Of a DNA stretch of 43,714 bases, positions 16,942 to 23,965 are shown piece by piece. The number at the start of each line of letters is the position of its first letter. Within the stretch, counting starts at the first letter, position 1. The notes beneath the pieces are model-generated. The model was not told where the DNA came from. It worked only from the letters and a program-made list of their open reading frames with translations, and made no database searches. The position numbers and the translations under genes were made by a program. The stretch is from Reyranella sp. (GTDB lineage: Bacteria; Pseudomonadota; Alphaproteobacteria; Reyranellales; Reyranellaceae), in NCBI GenBank assembly GCA_029946105.1, contig JAQSDW010000092.1, positions 1 through 43,714 on the forward strand, given 5' to 3'.

Positions 16942-19272
16942 ATGAGCAAGTATGGAATTGGCCAGCCGGTGCTGCGGTTCGAGGATCCGCGCCTGCTGCG
17001 CGGGCAGGGCCGCTACATCAACGACGTCAATCTTCCCGGCCAGGTCTACGCCGTGTTCGTGCGCTCGCCGCATGCCCATGCGCTGATCAAGTCGATCGAT
17101 GTCGAGGCGGCGCGCAAGGCGCCGGGCGTGCTCGCGGTCTACACCGGCCACGACGTGGTGGCCGACGGGCTCGGCATGCCCAAGGCGAACATGCCGAGGA
17201 AGCGCCCCGACGGAAAACCGATGTACGCCCCGCAGCGTCCGCCGCTCATCACCGACCGGGTCCGCTATGTCGGCGATCCGGTGGCGATGGTGATCGCCGA
17301 GTCGCTGGCCGAAGCCAAGGACGCGGTCGACCTGGTCGAGATCGACTACGAGGCGCTGAAGTCGGTGACCTCGACCGCCGACACGGTGAAGCCCGGGGCG
17401 CCGGCGGTGTGGGACGACTGCCCAGACAATATTTCCAACTTCGTCGAGCGCGGTAACAAGGCCGCGACCGACGAGGCAATCAAGGGCGCGGCCAGGGTCA
17501 TCAAGCGGCGATACGAGATCACGCGCGTGCACGCCCAATACATGGAGCCGCGCGGCACGCTGGGTGTCTACGATCCCGGCGAGGACCGCATGACTCTCTA
17601 CGCCGACGTGCAGTACCCCCATCGCGTGCGCAACATGCTGGCGCAGAACGTCTTCAAGGTACCCGAGAGCAAGATGCGGGTGATCGCGGGCGACGTCGGT
17701 GGCGGATTCGGCACCAAGGGCTGGCAATATGTCGAGCACCGTCTGACCCTGTGGGCGGCCCGCAAGCTGCTGCGCCCGGTGAAGTGGACCTGCGAGCGCA
17801 GCGAAGCGGTGATGGCCGACGAGCACGGTCGCGACAATATCGGCGAGATCGAGCTGGCGCTCGACAAGGACAACAAGTTCGTGGCGCTGCGCCTCAACAT
17901 GCTGGCCAACATCGGCGCCTATGTCGGCTCGGACCGCAACCTGCTGTCGCCGTTCGGCATGATCGGCACGGTGCTGGGTGTCTACCTGATCCCCAAGGCC
18001 TACATCAACGTGGTGGGTGTGCTCTCCAACACCAACCCGACGGCGCCCTATCGTGGCGCAGGCCGACCGGAGGCGATCTATCTCATCGAACGCCTGATCG
18101 ACGATGCCGCGCGCGAGCTGGGTGTCGACCGTGTCGAGCTGCGGCGCAAAAACATGCTGTCGGAGGCGGCCCTGCCGTACCAGAGTCCGGTCGGGCCGTA
18201 CTACGACTGTGGCGAGTTTGAGAAGAATCTCGACATGGCAATCAAGCTCGCCGATGTGGCGGGCTATGCGGCGCGGGCCGAGGAGTCGAAGAAGCACGGC
18301 AAGCTGCGCGGCCTCGGCATCGTCAATGCCATCGAGCAGGCGGCCGGAACGGCGCAGCCGGAATATGCCGAGATCCGCTTCAATCCGAGCGGTTCGGCGG
18401 CACTTCTCATGGGCACCAAGAACCAGGGCCAGGGCCATGAGACGATGTTCAAGCAGATCCTGAACGAGCGGCTCGGCATCGATCCGGCCGACGTGCAGTT
18501 CATCGACGGCGACACCGACCGCGTGGCCTTCGGCATGGGGACCAACGGCTCGCGCTCGACGGTGCTGGGCGGCTCGGCGCTCTACGGGGCGGCCGAAAAG
18601 GTGATCGCCAAGGGCAAGCGCATTGCCGGCCACCTTCTGGAAGCCGGCGAGCAGGACATCCAGTTCGCCGAGGGCACCTTCACGATCGCCGGCACCGACA
18701 AGAGCGTGTCGATGAAGCAGGTCGCCATGGCCGCCTTCAACCCGGCCAAGCTGCCCAAGGGCTTCGAGGGCGGGCTCTATGAGAACGCCACCTTCCTCGG
18801 CGAGAAGGACACCTATCCCAACGGCTGCCACATCTGCGAGGTCGAGGTCGATCCCGACACCGGCGAAGTGAAGCTCGACCGCTATGCCGTGGTCGACGAC
18901 GTCGGCACGGTGATGAATCCCATGGGGTTGAAAGGCCAGATCCATGGCGGCGTGGCCCAGGGCGTCGGCCAGATCCTGAGCGAGCAGGTCGTGTGGGACC
19001 GCGAGAGCGGCCAGCTGCTGACCGCGAGCTTCCTCGACTACGCCATGCCGCGCGCCGACACGATGTGCAGCATGGAGGTCAAGAGCAATCCGGTGCCGAC
19101 CAAGTACAACCCGCTGGGCGCCAAGGGAGCGGGCGAGGCGGGCACCGTGGGCGCCATGCCAGCGGTGATGAACGCGGTACTGGATGCCGTGGCGCCGCTC
19201 GGCGTGAGGGACGTGGCCATGCCGGCCACCGCGCAGAACGTGTGGCGGGCCATTCAACAGGCGAAGAAGTAG
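16942..19272 (+). CDS. Molybdenum hydroxylase large subunit (xanthine dehydrogenase family)
   Basis: A 776-residue molybdopterin-cytosine-dinucleotide-type catalytic subunit. Signature segments are the N-terminal EDPRLLRGQGRYINDV, the cofactor-binding GDVGGGFGTKGW near residue 253, the active-site loop APYRGAGRPEA near residue 368, and GAGEAGTVGAMPAV near residue 730, whose Glu is the catalytic base. The loop lacks the Cys found in CO dehydrogenase, so CO oxidation is unlikely. These enzymes hydroxylate aromatic N-heterocycles, aldehydes or ring carbons. The 2Fe-2S and FAD subunits that normally accompany it are not adjacent nor anywhere in the window. It is followed after 10 bases by a FAH-fold gene. 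Confidence 0.92.
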   Translation: MSKYGIGQPVLRFEDPRLLRGQGRYINDVNLPGQVYAVFVRSPHAHALIKSIDVEAARKAPGVLAVYTGHDVVADGLGMPKANMPRKRPDGKPMYAPQRPPLITDRVRYVGDPVAMVIAESLAEAKDAVDLVEIDYEALKSVTSTADTVKPGAPAVWDDCPDNISNFVERGNKAATDEAIKGAARVIKRRYEITRVHAQYMEPRGTLGVYDPGEDRMTLYADVQYPHRVRNMLAQNVFKVPESKMRVIAGDVGGGFGTKGWQYVEHRLTLWAARKLLRPVKWTCERSEAVMADEHGRDNIGEIELALDKDNKFVALRLNMLANIGAYVGSDRNLLSPFGMIGTVLGVYLIPKAYINVVGVLSNTNPTAPYRGAGRPEAIYLIERLIDDAARELGVDRVELRRKNMLSEAALPYQSPVGPYYDCGEFEKNLDMAIKLADVAGYAARAEESKKHGKLRGLGIVNAIEQAAGTAQPEYAEIRFNPSGSAALLMGTKNQGQGHETMFKQILNERLGIDPADVQFIDGDTDRVAFGMGTNGSRSTVLGGSALYGAAEKVIAKGKRIAGHLLEAGEQDIQFAEGTFTIAGTDKSVSMKQVAMAAFNPAKLPKGFEGGLYENATFLGEKDTYPNGCHICEVEVDPDTGEVKLDRYAVVDDVGTVMNPMGLKGQIHGGVAQGVGQILSEQVVWDRESGQLLTASFLDYAMPRADTMCSMEVKSNPVPTKYNPLGAKGAGEAGTVGAMPAVMNAVLDAVAPLGVRDVAMPATAQNVWRAIQQAKK

Positions 19273-19282
19273 GGAGTAATCG

Positions 19283-20152
19283 ATGAGCGTTTTGGAAGGG
19301 CCGCGGAAGGAAATCCGCCACGTCATCAAGGATGGCAGCGCGCATTGGGTGGAGTTCAAGGACGGCAAGATCGTCTTTGCCGACGGCCGGACGTGCGACG
19401 AGAAGGACGTGGTCCATCTGCCGCCCTGCGAGCCGACCAAGATCATCTGCGTGCACGTGAACTACATCTCGCGCTACTACGAATTCAACAACACGCGGGT
19501 GCCGCCCAAGACGCCGACCTACTTTCAGAAGCCACTGACGGCGCTCAACGCCCATCGCGGCGAGCTGATCCGGCCGGCGGGCTACGAATACGTGAACTAC
19601 GAAGGCGAGATGGCCGTCGTGTTCGGCAAGGTGACGCGCAACGTTACGCGCGAAGAGGCGTGGGATTGCATCGCCGGTTTCGCGCCGTCGAACGACTTCG
19701 GCTGCCACGATTTTCGCGACACGGATGCGGGATCCATGTTGCGCGTAAAAGGCATGGACGGCTTCTGTCCGATCGGGCCGGGCGTCGTGTCGGGCGTCGA
19801 CGTACGGCAGTCGACGCTGCGTTCCTACAAGAACGGCAAGATGGTCCAGGAGGGTGCGGTCAGCGAGCAGATCTTCGATTGCGGCTACCTGATCGCCGAC
19901 CTTGCGCGCCACATGACCTTCCTGCCCGGCGACATCCTGCTGACCGGCACGCCCGCCAACTCGCGGCCGCTCGCGGTCGGCGACACGATCGATGTCGAGG
20001 TGACCGGCGTCGGCCGGCTGTCCAACAAGGTCGTGGAGATCCCCGCGCCGCGTTCGAAGGACGGCTTCCCCGCCAGTCCCGACAGCGAAGGCGTGCGTCG
20101 CGTGGCGCTGGGTAACGAGGAGCGCCTGCCCGACAAGTTCAAGACATCATAG
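19283..20152 (+). CDS. Fumarylacetoacetate hydrolase-family protein (HpaG/HpcE-like)
   Basis: A 289-residue FAH-fold enzyme. The metal-binding acidic residues are visible in YEGEMAVVFGK near residue 110 and NDFGCHDFRD near residue 143, and the closing LLTGTPAN loop is typical. Relatives isomerise or decarboxylate 5-carboxymethyl-2-hydroxymuconate-like ring-cleavage products, or hydrolyse acylpyruvates. The position next to an extradiol dioxygenase supports a role on a meta-cleavage product. Substrate is inferred only from context. Confidence 0.87.
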   Translation: MSVLEGPRKEIRHVIKDGSAHWVEFKDGKIVFADGRTCDEKDVVHLPPCEPTKIICVHVNYISRYYEFNNTRVPPKTPTYFQKPLTALNAHRGELIRPAGYEYVNYEGEMAVVFGKVTRNVTREEAWDCIAGFAPSNDFGCHDFRDTDAGSMLRVKGMDGFCPIGPGVVSGVDVRQSTLRSYKNGKMVQEGAVSEQIFDCGYLIADLARHMTFLPGDILLTGTPANSRPLAVGDTIDVEVTGVGRLSNKVVEIPAPRSKDGFPASPDSEGVRRVALGNEERLPDKFKTS

Positions 20153-20189
20153 GACCAATAGCTAAAGGACGGACACCCGGAGGAGCATC

Positions 20190-21137
20190 ATGGTAGCGAT
20201 CAAGGTTGCTGAATTTGCCTTCCCGCGCATGGAAGCGCCCGACCTCGACGAGATGGAGGAGTTTCTCACCCATTTCGGCCTGGTGCGGGCCGAACGGACG
20301 CCCGACGCGCTCTACATGCGCGGCACCGACGATCATCATCATCTGCATGTGGCGCAGAAGGGCGGCACGAAGTTCATCGGCTTCGCCTATCACGCGGCTG
20401 ACGAGGACGACCTGAAGCGCCTCGCCAAGGTGCCCGGCGCCTCCGGGATCGAGACCGTCGACGAGCCGGGCGGCGGCAAGCGCGTGCGGCTCACCGAACC
20501 TAACGGCTATCGGATCGAGGTCATTGCCGGGCAGAAACGCGTAACGCCGGTCAAGGTCGCGCGCGACGAGCTGAACAGTGCCCGTGAACCCGTGCGCCGG
20601 GCCGGCAAGCTGATGCGGCTGTCCAGGTCACCGACGTCGATCCAGCGTATCGGGCACGGCGTGCTGTCCACGCCCAAGGTCAAGGAGACCGTGGCGTGGT
20701 TCCGCGACACGCTGGGCATGATCCGCTCCGACGACGTCTATGCCGGCGACAAGGAAAACATCATCGGCTCGTTCAACCGGCTCGATCGCGGCGCCGAGTA
20801 TGTCGATCACCACGTCTTCTTCTGCAACCACAATGCCCGGGCCGGGTTGAACCACGTCTCCTACGAGGTGCAGGACATCGACTGCGTCTTCCAGGACCAC
20901 GAGTACATCAAGCGGCTGGGCAAGTACGATCACATGTGGGGCATCGGCCGCCATCTGCTGGGCAGCCAGGTCTACGACTACTGGTGCGATCCGTGGGGCC
21001 GCGTGCATGAGCGCTGGGCCGACACCGACCGGCTGAATGCCTCGAACGGCGGCCATCTGTTGAGCGCCGAGGAGGGCTTCCAGTCGCAATGGGGTGAAAG
21101 GCCGCCGGAACGTTTCCTCGGCCACGCCAGCCCCTGA
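20190..21137 (+). CDS. Type I extradiol ring-cleavage dioxygenase
   Basis: A 315-residue two-module VOC dioxygenase. The C-terminal module carries the full iron-binding triad: His156 (RIGHGV), His222 (GLNHVSYEV) and Glu274 (GRVHERW). The spacing of 66 and 52 residues is close to that in BphC (His146, His210, Glu260). A further DHHVFF at about 206 fits the second-sphere catalytic His. The N-terminal module (DDHHHLHVAQKG) is structural. Such enzymes open catecholic rings next to the hydroxyl pair. GGAGGAGC precedes the ATG. This is the clearest ring-cleaving enzyme in the cluster. Confidence 0.88.
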   Translation: MVAIKVAEFAFPRMEAPDLDEMEEFLTHFGLVRAERTPDALYMRGTDDHHHLHVAQKGGTKFIGFAYHAADEDDLKRLAKVPGASGIETVDEPGGGKRVRLTEPNGYRIEVIAGQKRVTPVKVARDELNSAREPVRRAGKLMRLSRSPTSIQRIGHGVLSTPKVKETVAWFRDTLGMIRSDDVYAGDKENIIGSFNRLDRGAEYVDHHVFFCNHNARAGLNHVSYEVQDIDCVFQDHEYIKRLGKYDHMWGIGRHLLGSQVYDYWCDPWGRVHERWADTDRLNASNGGHLLSAEEGFQSQWGERPPERFLGHASP

Positions 21138-21160
21138 TTTTGACCAGTCCCTGATTTTGA
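21127..21160 (+). repeat. 17-base tandem duplication spanning a stop codon
   Basis: CCAGCCCCTGATTTTGA (21127-21143) is followed directly by CCAGTCCCTGATTTTGA (21144-21160), with one mismatch. The first copy contains the dioxygenase stop codon TGA (21135-21137). The ribosome site of the next gene begins immediately after the second copy. Confidence 0.9.
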
Positions 21161-21171
21161 TAGGAGAGACC

Positions 21172-21507
21172 ATGTCCAAGCCACCTGCCGCGAACCCTGC
21201 CCGTGACGCCGTGCGGTCGTTCGTGCCCAAGCTGATCGATCTCACCGAAAAGGTCGTCTACGGCGACGTCTGGGAGCGGCCCGGCCTCTCCAAGCGCGAC
21301 CGCAGCCTGATCACCTGCGCGGCCTTGGTCGCCATGAACCGCACCGAGCAGCTTCGCGGGCATGTCGCCCGCGCCATCGACAACGGCGTGACCAAGGACG
21401 AGATCGTCGAGGTCATCACGCATATGGCGTTCTATTCCGGCTGGCCGACCGCCATGTCGGCGGCGGGCGTCGCCAAGGCAGTACTCGAAGAGGGAGAGAA
21501 GAAGTGA
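21172..21507 (+). CDS. Carboxymuconolactone decarboxylase-family protein
   Basis: A 111-residue all-helical protein of the CMD/AhpD family. The pattern LSKRDRSLITCAALVAM, then LRGHVARAIDNGVTKDEIVEVITHMAFYSGWP, matches gamma-carboxymuconolactone decarboxylase-like proteins. Only one Cys is present in the region, so AhpD-type peroxidase chemistry through a CxxC is not expected. It may decarboxylate or isomerise a lactone in the same pathway. The start at 21172 is set by TAGGAGAGACC; the open frame upstream is the dioxygenase in another frame. Its stop overlaps the next gene's GTG. Confidence 0.85.
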   Translation: MSKPPAANPARDAVRSFVPKLIDLTEKVVYGDVWERPGLSKRDRSLITCAALVAMNRTEQLRGHVARAIDNGVTKDEIVEVITHMAFYSGWPTAMSAAGVAKAVLEEGEKK

Positions 21508-22436
21508 AGCTTTGTTATTTCAACGACTGGCGCCTGGGTGTCATCAAGGGCGACCAGGTCGTCGACGTCACCGACGCGGCCAAGGGCGTGCCTCATCGCG
21601 ACACGCGCGACCTGATCGTCGGCGTCATCGCCGAATGGGACAGCTACAGGGGCAAGCTCGAGAAGGCCGCCGCTGACGGCAAAGGCGTGCCGCTCGCCAG
21701 CGTGCGGCTCCGTGCGCCGGTGCCGCGTCCCGGCAACATCGACTGCATGGCGGTCAACTACATGGAAGATGGCACCCTGCCGGAGAAGCCCGCCATCAAC
21801 TGCTTCCACAAGGCGGCGACGGCGGTGATCGGAGACGGCGATACCATGGTGCTGCCCGACGTGCCGGCCAGCATCTTCGAGGGCGAGGCCGAACTGGCGC
21901 TGATCATCGGCAAGCGCGCATCGAACGTGAAGGCCGCCGACTACAAGCAGTACATCTTCGGCTACACCTGCTTCATCGATGGCTCGGCCCGCGGCCTGCC
22001 GCCGCCGGGCAACGTGTTCTTCCAGATGAAGTCGCGTGCCACCTTCGCACCGATGGGCCCATGGCTGGTGACGGCCGACGAGATCGCCGATCCGCAGAAG
22101 CTCGACATCGAGCTCAAGAACAACGGCGTCACGATGCAGAAGTTCAACACCGACGACATGGCGCACCAGATTCCGCGCGTCATCGAGTGGCTTTCCTCGA
22201 TCCATACGCTGGAGCCCGGCGACGTCGTCGCCACCGGCACCAATCACCGCGGCCTCAACTCCTTCATGGACGGCGACAAGATCGAGCTCACCGTCGAGAA
22301 GGTCGGCACGCTCCATTTCAGCATCAAGGATGATCTGAAGCGTAGCTGGGCGCGCACCACGCGCTCCCAGCACAAGGACAAGGGTGCCGAGGGCCCGCAC
22401 ACGCCGCAGCTCACCGGCAAGTACGCGAAGAAGTGA
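21504..22436 (+). CDS. Second fumarylacetoacetate hydrolase-family protein
   Basis: A 310-residue FAH-fold enzyme with an N-terminal extension (VIKGDQVVDVTDAAKG) and the metal-binding segments GEAELALIIGK near residue 130 and YTCFIDGSARG near residue 153. The loop VVATGTNHRG replaces the more common TGTP. It starts with GTG at 21504, overlapping the CMD stop by four bases, so the two are translationally coupled. A second FAH enzyme after ring cleavage recalls homoprotocatechuate-type routes, in which an isomerase and a hydratase of this fold act in series. It is the last gene of the cluster. Confidence 0.86.
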   Translation: MKLCYFNDWRLGVIKGDQVVDVTDAAKGVPHRDTRDLIVGVIAEWDSYRGKLEKAAADGKGVPLASVRLRAPVPRPGNIDCMAVNYMEDGTLPEKPAINCFHKAATAVIGDGDTMVLPDVPASIFEGEAELALIIGKRASNVKAADYKQYIFGYTCFIDGSARGLPPPGNVFFQMKSRATFAPMGPWLVTADEIADPQKLDIELKNNGVTMQKFNTDDMAHQIPRVIEWLSSIHTLEPGDVVATGTNHRGLNSFMDGDKIELTVEKVGTLHFSIKDDLKRSWARTTRSQHKDKGAEGPHTPQLTGKYAKK

Positions 22437-22444
22437 CAGCGATG

Positions 22445-22518
22445 CTGTCATCCTGAGGCTTCAGGCCGAAGGATCTTTCCTGGTCAGTAAAGATCCCTCG
22501 CTGCGCTCGGGATGACAG
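22445..22518. repeat. Palindromic intergenic element between convergent genes
   Basis: CTGTCATCC (22445-22453) is perfectly mirrored by GGATGACAG (22510-22518), and inside it GGATCTTT (22471-22478) is mirrored by AAAGATCC (22489-22496). The arms contain CTGAGG and GCGCTCGGG phrases. It fills the whole gap between two genes that converge, and could fold into a long hairpin that ends both transcripts. The sequence style resembles dispersed REP-like palindromes, but only one copy is in this window. Confidence 0.7.
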
Positions 22519-23058
22519 TCAGCGCGAGTCGAGCTTGGCCTGGATGCTCTGCATCCAGGTCTCGCGCGACATGAAGCGCGGGCGGCTCCGGCACATCGCT
22601 TCGGTTTGCGCGAGGATGGCGTCGTTCGGCAGGTCGAGGTCGAGCGGCTCGCCGCAGGGCTGCGGCGTATAGAACGGCGTGTCGCAGTACATCTCGACCG
22701 GATTGCCTTCGGGATCCTTGAAGTAGAACGCCCAGGCGTTGCCGTGGTCGGTGACGCGATGCTGGGTGATGCCCGCGGCGATCAACGCCTTGCGGTAGTC
22801 CTTCAGCGTATCGAGCGACTCGAGCCGGAAGGAGATCTGGTTTACCGGATTGTACGGCATATCCTTCGGCCGGCCATCGAACAGCACGAACTGGTGATGG
22901 CATTCGGGGTTCTGCGTCATGAAGACGATGCGCGCGCCGGAGCTGCCGGTGCCCGTGTCGCTGATTACGAAGCCCATGACGCGGGTATAGAAGTCGACCA
23001 TGCGGTCGAGATCGGTGGCATGGATGCCGAAGTGGGTGAGCTGGGCGGAGAGGGTCAT
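22519..23058 (-). CDS. Single-domain VOC-family protein (dioxygenase/glyoxalase-like)
   Basis: A 179-residue VOC protein. LTHFGIHATDLDRMVDFYTRVMGF at the N terminus and DPEGNPVEMYCDTPFY near residue 115 are the two metal-side strands, giving His9 and the Glu of VEMY. The middle position reads NQISFRL rather than a His, the same arrangement as the first module of the 409-residue VOC protein in the catabolic cluster. It could therefore act on a related substrate. It is transcribed toward the cluster, with the palindrome between. No ribosome site stands out, but the start agrees with the family. Confidence 0.82.
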   Translation of the reverse strand: MTLSAQLTHFGIHATDLDRMVDFYTRVMGFVISDTGTGSSGARIVFMTQNPECHHQFVLFDGRPKDMPYNPVNQISFRLESLDTLKDYRKALIAAGITQHRVTDHGNAWAFYFKDPEGNPVEMYCDTPFYTPQPCGEPLDLDLPNDAILAQTEAMCRSRPRFMSRETWMQSIQAKLDSR

Positions 23059-23087
23059 GCCGCCAGTCTAGCGAAAAAGTGCTGGCG

Positions 23088-23118
23088 AAAAAGGGCGCCA
23101 CGGTCTCCCGCAGCGCCC
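23088..23118 (-). terminator. Rho-independent terminator for hsp20
   Basis: Read on the minus strand, GGGCGC-TG-CGG-GAGA-CCG-TG-GCGCCC (23118 down to 23093) forms a strong stem with a GAGA loop and one symmetric internal mismatch, followed at once by TTTTT (23092-23088). It lies 25 bases downstream of the hsp20 stop. This is the most convincing intrinsic terminator in the window. Confidence 0.85.
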
Positions 23119-23142
23119 CTCGATTTCGCTAGTGCGCGTCCG

Positions 23143-23613
23143 TTAGTGCGTGAGCGCCGGCTGGGCGTTGGCCACGACGGGGATTGCCCGGGCCTTCTTC
23201 TCCTCCGGGATTTCACGCTGCAGCTCGATCGTCAGCAGGCCGTTGGCGAGCTTCGCGCCGATGACCTTCACATGGTCCGCGAGCTGGAAGCGGCGCTCGA
23301 AGTTGCGCCCGGCGATGCCGCGATAGAGATACTGCTTCTCGTTCTCGCCGTCGGCCGCGGTCGAGGATGCCGATTGGCCGGTGACCAGAAGTTCGTTCTC
23401 CTTCTGGGTCACGTTGAGCTCGGCCTCGGCGAAGCCCGCCACCGCCATCACGATGCGGTAGTCGTTATCGCCCGACTTTTCGATGTTGTACGGGGGGTAG
23501 CCGTTGCTGCCGGTCTGGCCGGCGCTCTGGCCGGCGACCGAATCGAGCAGGTTGAAGACCCGGTCGAAGCCGACGGTGGCGCGATAGAACGGGGAATAGT
23601 CGAAAGTACGCAT
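23143..23613 (-). CDS. Small heat-shock protein, Hsp20 family
   Basis: A 156-residue alpha-crystallin-type chaperone of the IbpA class. The N terminus DYSPFYRATVGFDRVFNLLD is the class A motif, the crystallin domain spans about residues 42-130 (YRIVMAVAGF; NFERRFQLADHVKV; LANGLLTIELQREIPE), and a C-terminal IPV (I-x-I/V-type) tail motif is present near ARAIPVV. It holds unfolding proteins in the cytoplasm during heat stress. It has its own heat-shock-type promoter, thermosensor-like leader and terminator, so it is a single-gene unit. Confidence 0.95.
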   Translation of the reverse strand: MRTFDYSPFYRATVGFDRVFNLLDSVAGQSAGQTGSNGYPPYNIEKSGDNDYRIVMAVAGFAEAELNVTQKENELLVTGQSASSTAADGENEKQYLYRGIAGRNFERRFQLADHVKVIGAKLANGLLTIELQREIPEEKKARAIPVVANAQPALTH

Positions 23614-23670
23614 GATTCATCCTCTCAGGAGCGATGTGTGATGCCGCCCGCCCCGGGATGGGCACGGGCG
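23614..23670 (-). promoter_or_regulatory. ROSE-like RNA thermometer in the hsp20 leader
   Basis: On the minus strand the leader has two hairpins. The first, at its 5' end, pairs CGCCCG (23670-23665) with CGGGCG. The second pairs CAUCGCU (23636-23630) with AGGAUG (23623-23618) through six base pairs, with a single unpaired G, closing a CCUGAG loop. The AGGA here is the Shine-Dalgarno sequence, six bases from the ATG. UCGCU facing AGGA with a bulged G is the defining feature of ROSE elements, which melt on heat shock to free the ribosome site. The leader is shorter than many ROSE elements. Confidence 0.6.
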
Positions 23671-23676
23671 ACAGCA

Positions 23677-23707
23677 CCGATTTAGGGAGCCCTGCCGGGC
23701 CTTCAAG
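23677..23707 (-). promoter_or_regulatory. RpoH (sigma-32)-type promoter of hsp20
   Basis: On the minus strand, CTTG (23707-23704) is separated by exactly 17 bases from CCTAAATCGG (23686-23677). The alphaproteobacterial RpoH consensus is CTTG-N17-CYTATNTNNG, so only one position deviates. It would start transcription near 23670, right at the thermosensor-like leader. Confidence 0.7.
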
Positions 23708-23857
23708 GGGGATGAAAACGCCGGAGGAAGGAAAATTTCCACCACCGCCGGCCAGACAGAAGGATTTGCTGCCGGCCGAGAAACCTTCGGTAATTCAAGT
23801 CGTGGCGGACGTGCGAAACAACGCCAGATCAAGAGTCTACCGAACGTCGGTGCCCGC

Positions 23858-23965
23858 ATGTCCAAGTTCCTTCGCAAGCCTGAGGCCTTTTTGTGGATCC
23901 TGTCGATCTCGCAGGCCGCCGCCATGCTGGCGTTCAATATCGTTCTCCGGGCGGCCGTGTCGTGA
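23858..23965 (+). CDS. Candidate 35-residue membrane peptide upstream of cysG
   Basis: A short open frame from ATG 23858 to TGA 23963-23965. It encodes a basic start (MSKFLRKPEAF) and then one hydrophobic stretch (FLWILSISQAAAMLAFNIVL) ending RAAVS, consistent with a single-span membrane peptide. Its stop overlaps the cysG start codon in a GTGA arrangement, as expected for translational coupling, and the same overlap style is used through the rest of this operon. No strong ribosome site precedes it, and I do not recognise a family. It could also simply be a leader peptide. Confidence 0.45.
   Translation: MSKFLRKPEAFLWILSISQAAAMLAFNIVLRAAVS

Noticed and set aside
16855..19446. 863-codon minus-strand open frame opposite the Mo hydroxylase gene
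   Set aside because: Composition is His/Arg/Asp/Ala-rich without any family motif, as is typical of antisense frames in GC-rich DNA. The plus-strand gene has clear motifs throughout.
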